From: Okeania sp. SIO3I5
GTDB lineage: Bacteria; Cyanobacteriota; Cyanobacteriia; Cyanobacteriales; Microcoleaceae
Assembly (NCBI RefSeq): GCF_010672085.1
Contig: NZ_JAAHHT010000017.1
Location: 160,986-200,216, forward strand
Direction of reading: 5' to 3'
DNA length: 39,231 nucleotides
The notes under the pieces were generated by a model. That model did no database searches. It worked only from the letters and a program-made list of their open reading frames with translations, and was not told the DNA's origin. The first letter of the stretch is position 1. Each line of letters opens with the position of its first letter. Shown here piece after piece: positions 17,219-27,012 of the stretch. The translations under genes were made by a program, and so were the position numbers.

Positions 17219-18403
17219 TTAATATTTTTCCCAAGTTTTATCTTGTAATTTTTCAGCTAAATCTGCAGCATCATTCACATTCAAATTACTAATATCAAAG
17301 TATTGTTTACTGCTTTGCATACCCCCAGGAGTAGTCTTACGAAAATTAGTCGGATGTAAATCAGCTAATAAAAATACTCGTGCTGGATACCATGAATCAT
17401 CAACATAACTACGACGACTTCTAGCAATTTCAACTAATTCTTCATCCGATTTATCGACGTTTTTCCACTTAATAGAATAATCATCTTCTGACTCAAGATC
17501 CACAACTGCTTCAATCTTGGCAACCTGGTCTACTTGTTTATTTCGATATACTCCAAAATAAAGACTACGACGATGACTATACTGACCGAAAAATTTTGGT
17601 TTAAAGCCTCCCCTTGGATAGGGGATAATAAATAAAAATTTTCATTCAGGAGTCAATCCTATCAGTTTCAAGGAGAGGTAATTATTAATTATTCATTATT
17701 CATTATTAATTGTTGAACACCTCTTGCTGTACAAACATATATATTATGCTTAATAACATCATCATAAGTTCCAGCACAATTCACAACATCTAGACGATAT
17801 TTCCAAGAAGGTAACAAATTTTCTTCATTAAAATACTCTTCTAAATCATTAATCGAATCAGCTAAATTTTTTGATAAATCTCTCAGTTTTATTGATTCTA
17901 GAAAACCTTCAAAACTAATGGGTCATTTCAGTTATCAGTTATCAGTTATCAGTTATCAGTGAACCTCCGACTGAAGTCGGAGGCTTGAAATACTGAATTA
18001 AATATTTTTTTCATCCCCTATCCAAGGGGAGGCGCATACCCTCATTTTTTGGTAATTTTGGTAAAAATAAAATATTATCTGCTTCAGCAATCTTTTTAAC
18101 ATTAGAAAAAGCCGGATCGTTAGGTTCATCTTGTTCATAGTTAGCAAGAGCAATAAGAACTTTTGTACCTTGCTTTTGCTTGAGGTTTTCTAGATGACGT
18201 AATAATTGTCCTTCATCAAAATTATTTCCTCTTTTTGTTTCAATAAAAATAGAGAAAGGTTCTTGAGTAATTTCTCCATCAGGAATACTTTGTTTTCTTC
18301 TTACTTGTTGGGTGAATTTCACTCCAACTTTTCCAGATAAGCCTTCACCCAATAGTTTACTCAAAACTTCTGATCAAAATTTGGGATTTTCTTCATAAAG
18401 CAT
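17219..18403 (-). pseudogene. Disrupted PD-(D/E)XK nuclease-like gene in three pieces
   Basis: Three minus-strand coding pieces appear to be one gene of roughly 320 codons. Piece A (18403 to about 18036) starts MLYEENPKF, hits TGA at 18376-18374, then continues in frame as SEVLSKLLGEG and contains FSIFIETKRGNNFDEGQLLRHLENL, a Glu-x-Lys signature of restriction-like nucleases. Piece B (about 17925 to 17712) reads PISFEGFLESIKLRDL...WKYRLDVVNCAGTYDDV...CTARGVQQ. Piece C (about 17603 to 17219) reads KPKFFGQYSHRRSLYFGVY...KTWEKY. Between A and B lie TTATCAG repeats, a CCTCCGACT/AGTCGGAGG hairpin and one copy of a 21-bp repeat; between B and C lies a hairpin-forming insert. The nuclease assignment is moderate; that the gene is dead is clear. 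Confidence 0.75.
17606..18033. repeat. 21-bp perfect inverted pair bracketing the middle of the nuclease pseudogene
   Basis: GCCTCCCCTTGGATAGGGGAT at 17606-17626 recurs as its exact reverse complement at 18013-18033. The left copy also begins a hairpin insert, pairing imperfectly with CCTATCAGTTTCAAGGAGAGG ending at 17679. The inserts supply the out-of-frame joins between pieces A, B and C. Confidence 0.8.
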
Positions 18404-19357
18404 TTTTAAAATCAGCAGACAATAGTTGGTCGTCTGATTTTATCTTTGAGAATAGGAGGGAAAAAGGCGAATATTTCTGCTCATTTTTAATCAATGTTTT
18501 GAGGCATTTTGTTATAGTCTAGCACTAAAGAATAGGGAGTAGAAAAGAATCAAAAAAACTGTACTTCAGTGGAACATATTAACAGTTTAATTCTGACTCC
18601 TGACTCCTGTCTCCTGACTCCTTCTTCTTTTCAAGCATTTTTAGAATCAGCAGACAATGGTTTGTAGTCTGATTTTATCTTTGAGAATAGGAGGGAAAAA
18701 GGCGAATATTTCTGCTCATTTTTAATCAATGTTTTGAGGCATTTTGTTATAGTCTAGCACTAAAGAATAGGGAGTAGAAAAGAATCAAAAAAACTGTACT
18801 TCAGTGGAACATATTAACAGTTTAATTCTGACTCCTGACTCCTGTCTCCTGACTCCTTCTTCTTTTCAAGCATTTTTAGAATCAGCAGACAATGGTTTGT
18901 AGTCTGATTTTATCTTTGAGAATAGGAGGGAAAAAGGCGAATATTTCTGCTCATTTTTAATCAATGTTTTGAGGCATTTTGTTATAGTCTAGCACTAAAG
19001 AATAGGGAGTAGAAAAGAATCAAAAAAACTGTACTTCAGTGGAACATATTAACAGTTTAATTCTGACTCCTGATTCCTCCTTCAAATTCTGATTCCTGAC
19101 TCCTGTCTCCTGACTCCTTCTTCACTTCTGATAAAAATTTGGGATTTTCTTCATAAAGCATTTTTAGAATCAGCAGACAATGGTTTGTAGTCTGATTTTA
19201 TCTTTAAAAATAGGAGGAAAAAAGGCGAATATTTCTGCTCATTTTTAATCAATTAATGTTTTGAGGGATTTTGTTATACTTTAGCACTAAGAAACAGGAA
19301 GTAGAAAAGAAGAAAAAAACTGTACTTAAGTGGAACATATTAGCAGTTTAATTCTGA
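18399..19357. repeat. 235-bp tandem array upstream of the nuclease pseudogene
   Basis: Four copies begin at AGCATTTTT near 18399, 18634, 18869 and 19157 (spacing 235, 235, 288). Shared parts include CAGCAGACAAT, GGGAAAAAGGCGAATATTTC and ACTGTACTT(C/A)AG. Copies end in GACTCCT heptamers. The first and last copies are preceded by the same 5' coding fragment (MLYEENPKF on the minus strand). The array is therefore an amplification of the nuclease gene's start and upstream region. The fourth copy has accumulated more changes. Confidence 0.9.
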
Positions 19358-19498
19358 TATTAAATCCGCTTAATTCGGAATCAAAAAATCTTCATTTTAA
19401 GCATTGAGTAAATATTTCTAAGTTCTCTTCCCTCCTGACTCCTGACTCCTGACTCCTTGATTAACTATCTAATTATACCGATGCTACCGGATTTGATA
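19358..19498. mobile_element. Family-1 miniature element, 141 bp, TGA target duplication
   Basis: Starts TATTAAATCCG (19358) and ends CCGGATTTGATA (19487-19498), with TGA outside both ends (19355-19357, 19499-19501). The interior is about 90% identical by eye to the copy at 23559-23706: AATTCGG, TTCATTTTAAGCATTGAG, GACTCCT heptamers, ATTATACCGATGCTA. Confidence 0.85.
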
Positions 19499-19650
19499 TG
19501 ACTCCTAACTCCTCCTTGAAATTCTGATTCCTGACTCCTGTCTCCTAACTCCTTATTCAGTCACTAATCACTCAGATTTTTCTGAAAAGTTGCGCCACAA
19601 TATAGGAGAGTACAAATTACTAGGTAAACACTTGACCATTTTTGATGAAT

Positions 19651-19731
19651 ATGGTATATAAACAACTTTTCCCAAATTCTCTATCTGAAACAACCAACAC
19701 ACCAAAATTGGATTACGACTTAGTTATTGTC
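19651..19731 (+). CDS. FAD-dependent monooxygenase (UbiH/COQ6 type), 5' exon
   Basis: 27 codons from ATG 19651 (an in-frame ATG also lies at 19645), ending LDYDLVIV. This is the first beta strand of a Rossmann FAD-binding fold, lacking its glycine motif. The group II intron begins immediately after the GTC codon. Joining 19731 to 22104 restores the phase and gives DLVIV-GGGIAGTALA, the expected dinucleotide-binding motif. Without splicing, translation would run into the intron and yield no enzyme. Confidence 0.85.
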
Positions 19732-20300
19732 GTGCGATTCGTTTAACCTAAAGAAAGGCTGAAAGCCAATCGGGACGGTTAGTGTAGCCCATATGCTACA
19801 ACAACTGATTACATATGAGGTGCAAGTCCTCCCTCCCGATGCAGGAGTGAAAGCATGGCCCCTATTGTTGGAACTAGCAACCCTAATAGTAAAGCGGGGA
19901 CAAAAGACAGACCACTAGTAGTCGAATCTGGTGACTGTCGAGCAAGAGTCCATGTGTAGCGAAAGCGAAGATGTGCCCGAACCATCGTTACTAAGGATGG
20001 CCATAACGACTGTTTAAGGCCAAGCCAAAAGGCAAGGATAAGGGATAGGCGATTGACTATTCGACCTATTGCATTACCAAATAAACCCGGTGGACAGCAT
20101 CGCACTAAAGACTTAAGACAATGTGTAATCGGAACGAAGTAACCCTTATATATCTCTAGGAATGGTCGATGCCTAGTAGGTGCTAACCGCAAGTTATATA
20201 GGGGCGGGATTGAGTAAGAAGCTAATGCCAGTTCGTAATGAACTGGATATGCTGACGTACTCACGGTAACTCCAAAGAAATTGAACAAGTAGCAATAAAT

Positions 20301-21995
20301 ATGTCTAAAGCACAACATAAGTTGATGATGGAATGGAACGAAATTGACTGGCGTAAAATCGAAGTCAAGATGTTCAAGTTGCAAAAGAGAATATTTCGTG
20401 CGAGTGAGCGTGGTGATGTCAAAGCAGTGCGTAAGCTTCAGAAAACCTTGATTAGGTCTTGGTCTGCAAAGGTTTTAGCGGTAAGAAAAGTTACCCAAGA
20501 TAACCAGGGTAAGAAGACGGCTGGTGTGGATGGTGTTAAGAAGCTGACCCCAAAGCAACGTCTCACTCTGACTAATGGGCTGAATATCACTGGGAAGTCC
20601 AAACCCACACGACGGGTAATGATTCCGAAAGCCAACAGTGATGAGTTAAGACCGCTAGGCATTCCAACAATGAAAGACCGTGCTTTGCAAACACTTGTCA
20701 AACAAGCGTTAGAACCAGAATGGGAGGCCAAATTTGAGCCAAACAGTTATGGTTTTAGACCAGGACGCTCATGTCACGATGCTATTGAAGCCATCTTTAA
20801 TAGCATCAGATATAAAGCCAAATATGTGCTTGATGCGGATATCTCAAAATGTTTCGACCGTATTAACCACAAAGCTCTGCTAACTAAGGTCAATACATAC
20901 CCTACCTTGAGCCAACAACTCAATTCATGGCTCAAAGCAGGAGTAATTGACCAGGAAGTTTTCCTTCCTACTAATGAGGGTACACCACAAGGGGGAACAA
21001 TATCACCTTTACTGGCAAATATAGCCCTACATGGTATGGAAGAACGGATTAAGGAATACGCCTCCACATTAAAAGACAATAAAAGGGATAATCAAAAGGC
21101 CCTATCCCTAATCCGATATGCCGATGATTTCGTGATTATTCACGATAATCTAGACGTAATCAAAGACTGCCAGAAAATAATTGAAGAGTGGCTCATTGAC
21201 ATGGGATTGGAGTTAAAGCCTAGCAAAACAAGACTAACCCACACCCTACAAACCAACAGGGGAGAAACTGGGTTTGAGTTTTTAGGATTCCATGTACAAC
21301 AGCACAAAGTAGGTAACTACAGAAGTGCAAGTAATACAAATGGAAAAACACTAGGGTTTAAGACACTAATCACACCTTCTAAGAGTAAAGTCAAATCTCA
21401 TCTGAGACATATCGGCGACGTAATAGATACCCATAAGACTGCCTCACAAGCTGCTTTAATTAGCAAGCTGAATCCAATAATTCGCGGGTGGTCAAACTAT
21501 TACTCAACCGTAGTAAGTAAGGAAACGTTCAGCAAGTTGGACAATCTTGTTTACGAAAAACTCAGGGCTTGGGCTAAATATAGGGGGAAGGGTAGCATTA
21601 ACAAGGAAAAATACTGGAGAACAGTAGGAGACCAAAATTGGTGCTTCAGCACCGAAGATGGATTAAAACTGAAAACACACTCAGAAACTCCCATTATTAG
21701 ACATATAAAAGTTAAGGGAGAATGTAGTCCATACAACGGTGACTGGAAATATTGGAGCAAACGACGTGGAGAATACCCTGGTACTCCTAAAAAAGTAACC
21801 AAGCTAATCAAAAAGCAAAAGGGTAAATGCACACACTGCGGTCTGAACTTTACGAGTGAAGACCTACTAGAAGTTGACCATATAGTTCCAAAAAGTCTAG
21901 GTGGAAAAGATACCTATGACAACTTACAACTTCTACATAGACATTGCCATGACACAAAGACTGCACAGGATGGCTCATTACCATTAAAGTCTTGA
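20301..21995 (+). CDS. ltrA: Group II intron reverse transcriptase/maturase with HNH endonuclease
   Basis: 564 residues. N-terminal RT-0 region (residues about 10-80, ending KKTAGVDGV). RT blocks include RPLGIPTMKDRALQ, SYGFRPGRSCHDA, LDADISKCFD (Asp178/Asp180), GTPQGGTISPLLANI (228-242) and the catalytic YADD at 273-276. The maturase (X) domain covers about 360-450, with GWSNYYSTVV. The C-terminal HNH nuclease has Cys510-x-x-Cys513, VDHIVPKSLGG (525-535) and HRHCHDTKT. It helps fold and splice the intron RNA, nicks the target DNA and reverse-transcribes the intron during retrohoming. Domains are complete and uninterrupted. The general type is that of the chloroplast-like class common in cyanobacteria (inference). 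Confidence 0.97.
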   Translation: MSKAQHKLMMEWNEIDWRKIEVKMFKLQKRIFRASERGDVKAVRKLQKTLIRSWSAKVLAVRKVTQDNQGKKTAGVDGVKKLTPKQRLTLTNGLNITGKSKPTRRVMIPKANSDELRPLGIPTMKDRALQTLVKQALEPEWEAKFEPNSYGFRPGRSCHDAIEAIFNSIRYKAKYVLDADISKCFDRINHKALLTKVNTYPTLSQQLNSWLKAGVIDQEVFLPTNEGTPQGGTISPLLANIALHGMEERIKEYASTLKDNKRDNQKALSLIRYADDFVIIHDNLDVIKDCQKIIEEWLIDMGLELKPSKTRLTHTLQTNRGETGFEFLGFHVQQHKVGNYRSASNTNGKTLGFKTLITPSKSKVKSHLRHIGDVIDTHKTASQAALISKLNPIIRGWSNYYSTVVSKETFSKLDNLVYEKLRAWAKYRGKGSINKEKYWRTVGDQNWCFSTEDGLKLKTHSETPIIRHIKVKGECSPYNGDWKYWSKRRGEYPGTPKKVTKLIKKQKGKCTHCGLNFTSEDLLEVDHIVPKSLGGKDTYDNLQLLHRHCHDTKTAQDGSLPLKS

Positions 21996-22027
21996 ATCGT
22001 ACCCATGACAAGGGTGGAGATATCGAG

Positions 22028-22063
22028 GAGCCGGATGAGGTGAAAGTCTCACGTCCGGTTCTG
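22028..22063 (+). other. Group II intron domain V
   Basis: A 36-nt hairpin beginning GAGCCGGATGAGG, with a GAAA tetraloop and ending CGTCCGGTTCTG. It has the usual domain V size and the bulge position that forms the catalytic core. The domain VI stem TAGAGGTGGAAACGCCTCTA follows. Confidence 0.9.
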
Positions 22064-22103
22064 AAGGAGAGGTAGAGGTGGAAACGCCTCTATCGACTCT
22101 AAC

Positions 22104-23336
22104 GGTGGAGGTATCGCTGGCACTGCTCTTGCTTGTGCCCTAAAAAATTCTGGGTTAAAAATAGCATTAGTTGAAACTAAACCTAAATCTGTAGTTGCAG
22201 CAAAGAAACTTGCTTATAATCTTTCCCTAATCTCAGGCAGAATATTGGATGGCATTGGAGTCTGGCAAGAAATTTTGCCCAAAATTACTACATATCGGCA
22301 AATCAGTCTTTCTGATGGTAACTATCCCCGTACTGTTCAATTTTATCCCGATGATTTAGCTATTACTGGTAAGAAACCAACCTCCAAGGAGGGACTGGGT
22401 TATGTCGGAGAACATCAAGTCATCCTGACGGCAATGCAAAAATTTTTGGCAGACTCTGAGCAACTTACCTGGTTATGTCCGACAGAAGTTTTGCAGGTAA
22501 ATTATCAATCTGATTTTGTGGAGGTTGAACTGAAACGCAAGGATACAGATAATTTATCTGGTGAGGAAGAAACTTTTACTGTTCGGTCTCGGTTAGTTAT
22601 AGGAGCAGATGGAGCCAGGTCTCCCATTCGTGAAACTGCTGGTATTGGTACTCATGGTTGGAAATATTGGCAGTCTTGTGTGGCGATGACCATAAAAACA
22701 GAAAAGTCTCACAATAATATTGCTTTTGAGAGATTTTGGCCAAGTGGCCCGATGGGAGTATTGCCCTTGCCGGAAAATCGTTGTCAGGTAGTGTGGACTG
22801 CTCCTCATGCTGAGGCGAAGACTTTGCAGGCGTTGGATAAAGACGAATTTTTGGCAAAATTGGAGTATCGCACTGCTGGTTTATTGGGTAAGGTAGAGTT
22901 GTTGAGCGATCGCTACGTTTTTCCCGTACAGTTGATGCAGAGCGATCGCTATGTTCAAAATCGTTTAGCTTTGATCGGGGATGCTGCTCACTGTTGTCAT
23001 CCAGTAGGAGGTCAAGGTTTAAATATGGGTATTCGAGATGTGGGAGCGATCGCTGAAGTTATTAAAGCTGCTCATCAACAAGGTGAGGATATTGGGGATA
23101 TTAGGGTATTGAAGCGTTATGAAAGTTGGCGAAGGAAGGAAAATTTAGTAATTTTAGGAGTTACTGATTTTCTGGATAGAATGTTTTCTGGTACTTTGTT
23201 GCCTATAGTGGCAGTTCGTCGTTTAGGTTTATGGGGTATGGGAATAGTTCCGATGTTGAAATCTTTGTCTTTGCGGGTGATGACTGGTTTATTTGGTCGT
23301 CATCCAGAATTAGCTCAGATGTTCTCAGTTAAGTAG
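22104..23336 (+). CDS. FAD-dependent monooxygenase (UbiH/COQ6 type), 3' exon
   Basis: 410 codons continuing the 27-codon 5' exon, for a spliced protein of 437 residues, a normal length for the family. It opens with GGGIAGTALACAL (completing the FAD ADP-binding motif at residues 28-33). VIGADGARSPIRETAGI follows (the DG motif, about 192-208), then LIGDAAHCCHPVGGQGLNMGIRD (the GD motif binding the FAD ribityl chain, about 317-339). These enzymes hydroxylate aromatic or quinone-type substrates with NAD(P)H and O2. Cyanobacteria make plastoquinone rather than ubiquinone, so the true substrate is unknown. An internal ATG at 22245 would give a protein lacking the FAD motif and is not a credible start. 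No neighbours suggest a pathway. Confidence 0.9.
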   Translation, partial: GGGIAGTALACALKNSGLKIALVETKPKSVVAAKKLAYNLSLISGRILDGIGVWQEILPKITTYRQISLSDGNYPRTVQFYPDDLAITGKKPTSKEGLGYVGEHQVILTAMQKFLADSEQLTWLCPTEVLQVNYQSDFVEVELKRKDTDNLSGEEETFTVRSRLVIGADGARSPIRETAGIGTHGWKYWQSCVAMTIKTEKSHNNIAFERFWPSGPMGVLPLPENRCQVVWTAPHAEAKTLQALDKDEFLAKLEYRTAGLLGKVELLSDRYVFPVQLMQSDRYVQNRLALIGDAAHCCHPVGGQGLNMGIRDVGAIAEVIKAAHQQGEDIGDIRVLKRYESWRRKENLVILGVTDFLDRMFSGTLLPIVAVRRLGLWGMGIVPMLKSLSLRVMTGLFGRHPELAQMFSVK

Positions 23337-23763
<427 letters not shown>

Positions 23764-25836
23764 TCAACTAGCTTTATGAAAAGATGTCACTTTTTCCTGT
23801 TGTTTCAGTTTTACTGGAATCTGAATTACAAATTCACACCCCTCTCCTAATACAGAATTACACTGAATATTTCCTCCATGTTTTTCGACAACAATTTTAT
23901 AACTAATTGCTAACCCTAAACCTGTACCTTTACCTACAGGTTTAGTAGTAAAAAATGGATCGAAAATTTGTTTATATATTTTTTCATTCATACCTAAACC
24001 ATTGTCAACAATCCGAATATATATCCAATTATCATTGACAATTTCTGTACTAATAGAAATTGTCGGTGTTTTGAGTTTTTCCTGATTGTTTTGTTGTTCT
24101 AAATCAAGTATTTGCTTAGAATTTTTATTATTATTCATAACCAAAGCATTCCCAGAAGATTCTAAATTTTCTAGAGAACTTTCCAGATTTAAAGTAGTTT
24201 TGCTCTGAGTGTGAGGCAAATTTTTCATATCTAAAACTATATGACTTTGCTGTTTATTTTGACTCATCCAACTATTCGATAAAATTGATATTTCTAAAGC
24301 ATCAATCGCGTTATTCAAAACATTCATAAATACCTGATTCAATTGTCCTGGATAACACTCAATTAATGGTAAATCTCCGTAGTTTTTAATAACTTGAATC
24401 TCCTCATATTCTATCCCTGTTCCTAATCCTGTTACTAGATTGAATCTATTCTTTAAAATTAACAATGTACTGTTAATCCCATCGTGAATATTTACTAATT
24501 TTTTTTCTGATTCATCCAATCTGGCAAAATTACGCAAAGACAAAATTGTGGAACGAATACGTTCAGCTCCACTCTGCATTGAAGAAATAATTTTTGGCAA
24601 ATCTTTCTTGAGAAAACCTAGTTCTATTTCTTCTATGTGATATTTAATTTCTTCATCAGGAATAGGATAATGTTTTTGATAAAGATTAATCAATTCTAGT
24701 AGGTCTTTAATGTATTGATTGCTATAGTTAATATTGCCGTAGATAAAACTAATTGGATTATTAATTTCATGGGCAATACCTCCTACTAACTGACCTAAGC
24801 TAGACATTTTTTCTGTGTGAATTAACTGAGCTTGAGTTTCTCTTAATTCATTGAGAGCTATTTCTAATTGTTCAGCTTTATTGCGTTCTCTTGCTTCTGA
24901 CTTGCGCAGAGCAATTTCAACTCTTTTGCGATCGCTAATATCTCGTGCAAATAAACATTGATATTCTTTGCCTTTGAACTCTAAATGATTAAGAGTGATT
25001 TCTACTGGAAATCTATACTTGTGTTTATTGAAATGATAAGCTTCTATTTTCAAGTGACCGCATTTTTTTAATAAATCCCAATGCAGAGACCATGAATTTC
25101 CAGGAAAATCTGAGTTAATATCATGGATTGTCATTGATAGTAATTCTGCTGGAGAATATCCTAAAGAATGACAAGCTGCTTCATTGACATATATTAATTT
25201 TCCATCTTTTGCTATCCAGAAAACTGCATCAGCAGAACGTTCTATGGCAAATTGACTTAATTGTAGTTCTTCTTTAATTTGCTGTTTTTCTTTGAGCGCT
25301 TGACGCAATTTATTGTTCAACCAAGTTAGACCTGCAGTCCGATTTTCGACTTGTTTTTCTAACAACGCATTTAGGATATTAACTGATTTTTCTGCTTCTT
25401 GTCGGAGTTTAATTTCTAATGCTAATTCAGCATTTATTGACTGTAATTTATTTAGACTAGGAATCATTAATCCTGTGGGAATTAATGTTACTATTATGGA
25501 GAAAATTGAAATAGAAATAATTGCAGTAATAGCTGGCAGCAAACCTGAAAGCAGATCGCTGGGATGCCACAAAGTCCAAGTTTTTATTAGATGGGTTGTG
25601 GCATAGGATAGAATGCAAATTGCTAGGATAGAAATTCTCCAATTTCTTTGTATATCCTGTCGCTTATGAATAAAATAGATGATTAAAGCTGCGATGGAAT
25701 AAAAAGCAAAAGTTATTACGATATTTGAAGTAGTCTCTACCCAGACTAACTGAGGTGGGTCTCTCCAGCAATCTCCTACCTGAAGCAGAAGTGTTCGATC
25801 TAAATTGTTTAAAAAAAAGTTTCTTAACATTGCCAA
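23764..25836 (-). CDS. Sensor histidine kinase with ethylene-receptor-like membrane domain and PAS
   Basis: 690 residues. Residues about 22-120 form three membrane helices resembling the ETR1 ethylene-binding domain ([37 protein letters not shown] with His82). The copper-ligand Cys that precedes that His by four positions in ETR1 is Tyr here, and the Asp, Tyr and Pro of helix 1 are also replaced. Then comes a coiled coil (135-195), a PAS domain (about 195-305, [10 protein letters not shown]) and a second coiled coil. The HisKA box is [10 protein letters not shown] with His356. The ATPase part has [32 protein letters not shown] and a long low-complexity insert between its N and G boxes. It should autophosphorylate at the membrane; no response regulator gene adjoins. 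Ligand unknown. Confidence 0.9.
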   Translation of the reverse strand: MAMLRNFFLNNLDRTLLLQVGDCWRDPPQLVWVETTSNIVITFAFYSIAALIIYFIHKRQDIQRNWRISILAICILSYATTHLIKTWTLWHPSDLLSGLLPAITAIISISIFSIIVTLIPTGLMIPSLNKLQSINAELALEIKLRQEAEKSVNILNALLEKQVENRTAGLTWLNNKLRQALKEKQQIKEELQLSQFAIERSADAVFWIAKDGKLIYVNEAACHSLGYSPAELLSMTIHDINSDFPGNSWSLHWDLLKKCGHLKIEAYHFNKHKYRFPVEITLNHLEFKGKEYQCLFARDISDRKRVEIALRKSEARERNKAEQLEIALNELRETQAQLIHTEKMSSLGQLVGGIAHEINNPISFIYGNINYSNQYIKDLLELINLYQKHYPIPDEEIKYHIEEIELGFLKKDLPKIISSMQSGAERIRSTILSLRNFARLDESEKKLVNIHDGINSTLLILKNRFNLVTGLGTGIEYEEIQVIKNYGDLPLIECYPGQLNQVFMNVLNNAIDALEISILSNSWMSQNKQQSHIVLDMKNLPHTQSKTTLNLESSLENLESSGNALVMNNNKNSKQILDLEQQNNQEKLKTPTISISTEIVNDNWIYIRIVDNGLGMNEKIYKQIFDPFFTTKPVGKGTGLGLAISYKIVVEKHGGNIQCNSVLGEGCEFVIQIPVKLKQQEKVTSFHKAS

Positions 25837-25984
25837 AAAAATTGGTTGCTTTGTTTTTAAATTTGTTATTGTATTTATATTAACATGGTTAAATTATTAT
25901 TACGGCCAATTTATATTTCTTGATAAATATTTATAATTCTTGAGATTTGCTAGATTTGTGACTGAATTATGTAATCCGGATTTA

Positions 25985-26830
25985 TATCATGTCGGGTTGA
26001 ATACTTAGACTTTGGAGGAAGTAATACCAATTACTAAAAGTAATGCTACGCTTCAGCCATACTTCAAAATTTAAATAGTTACCAAGGTTTTTGGGGGGTT
26101 TTTGACAATAATTATGAATCGCTCAGTATTGATTGAGAATACTTTGGTAGTCCTGCTGAGGAATGGCGAAGATACATAAGTTTTGTAATTTCTTCCCACA
26201 CGAACCACACGAACCAACTTCCCACACGAACCAACTTCCCACACCTCCGACACACTCTCTACCATTCCTCAGCACCACCACCAATACTTTTACTTCTCCC
26301 CCCACCCCCCACACTTCCCCATCCAATTAGATATGGCATTCATGTATGGGAAATGGTATAAGGCAGAAGGTAGAAGGAAAGAAAAGGTTAAAAAGGAGAA
26401 AGTTTTTTGATCGCTGACTATCGGGATTATGATATTAAAGCACTTTTGAGGATAGTGAGGTATGGCGCTACCGACAAGTTACATTAAATCGGGTAATTTA
26501 GATATAGCAAAGTAAGGGAGAGTTAGGACAACTACTGATGATAAATCTTAGACTAGGAAATGTTTTTCATGCCTCTTCCCAGTTAAGTGTTCCCTATTCC
26601 CTGCTATAAATAGTGTGGGGAGTTTGGGAAGATGGGGATATCTAGAAAGATTTGGCAATGCTGCAATGAATGACTTTTTTCAATAATTAACACCCCAGGA
26701 GCGTATTAATTATTCTTATGTTTACTTCTTCTGTAGGGAGTAGGGGGAAAGAATTAATGTTTTCTGCCCGATAATTGATTTGATTTTTGATTATAAGGTT
26801 TTTTTATCACGCTCTTATCCGGACATGATA
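25985..26830. mobile_element. Long family-1 element, 846 bp, TTA target duplication
   Basis: Begins TATCATGTCGGG (25985-25996) and ends CCGGACATGATA (26819-26830), 11 of 12 positions inversely matching. TTA lies outside both ends (25982-25984, 26831-26833). The ends match the 124-bp element at 36232. Inside are repeats of CCACACGAACC (about 26195-26245) and a 62-bp segment shared with 34316-34377, but no transposase-like ORF. Confidence 0.75.
26534..26595. repeat. Dispersed ~62-bp repeat (first copy)
   Basis: ACTGATGATAAATCTTAG...AGTTAAGTGTTCCCT recurs with few changes at 34316-34377. Part of it (GGAACACTTAACTGGGAACAGG, as its two halves) is found inverted inside the membrane-protein gene at about 37768. 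Confidence 0.75.
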
Positions 26831-27012
26831 TTAGACATCTCCAATAATAAAAATAGAAAATCAATTATCTCACAGAAATCATCAATTATTTCTCTCTACT
26901 CCCTACTCTTTGCTCCCTACTCCCTCTTTGCCTGGAAATGTCTATCCATATATCAAAAAAATGCGTGTAAAATGAACCTCAAATGTAATTTCTATCTATT
27001 CCTATTTCTTCG

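Larger units (their letters stand above)
19732..22103 (+). mobile_element. Complete group II intron (IIB-like) inside the monooxygenase gene
   Basis: 2372 bp. The 5' end GTGCGATTCG fits the GUGYG consensus and the 3' end is ...CTCTAAC (AY). Exon-binding pairing is visible: IBS1 ATTGTC (19726-19731) with EBS1 GACAAT (20117-20122), and IBS2 CTTAGT (19719-19724) with EBS2 ACTAAG (19990-19995). An RT-maturase ORF occupies domain IV, the domain V hairpin is at 22028-22063, and a domain VI stem runs from 22064 to 22103. Everything needed for splicing and retrohoming appears present, so it is probably active or recently active. The minus-strand ORF at 19809-20384 is a by-product of the structured 5' domains. 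Confidence 0.93.
25837..27012. other. Divergent spacer between two sensor kinases
   Basis: Almost all of it is the 846-bp family-1 element at 25985-26830. The remaining 150 bp beside 25836 and 180 bp before 27013 should hold the two promoters; none is obvious by eye. The minus-strand ORFs readable around 26071-26326 are low-complexity repeat sequence. Confidence 0.6.

Noticed and set aside
18399-19357. Regularly spaced repeats that might suggest a CRISPR array
   Set aside because: Units are about 235 bp and almost identical throughout, without short repeats and unique spacers; no cas gene is present.
19809-20384. 191-codon minus-strand ORF
   Set aside because: It lies over the structured 5' domains of the group II intron and the start of the maturase; no protein family resemblance, and the plus-strand features fully explain the sequence.
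22245-23336. Monooxygenase starting at ATG 22245
   Set aside because: This would omit the FAD glycine motif; the open frame upstream to 22104 and the intron splice join show that the gene starts at 19651.
26071-26326. Two overlapping minus-strand ORFs rich in Val, Gly and Trp
   Set aside because: Low-complexity CCACACGAACC repeats inside the 846-bp element; no start context and no resemblance to a protein family.
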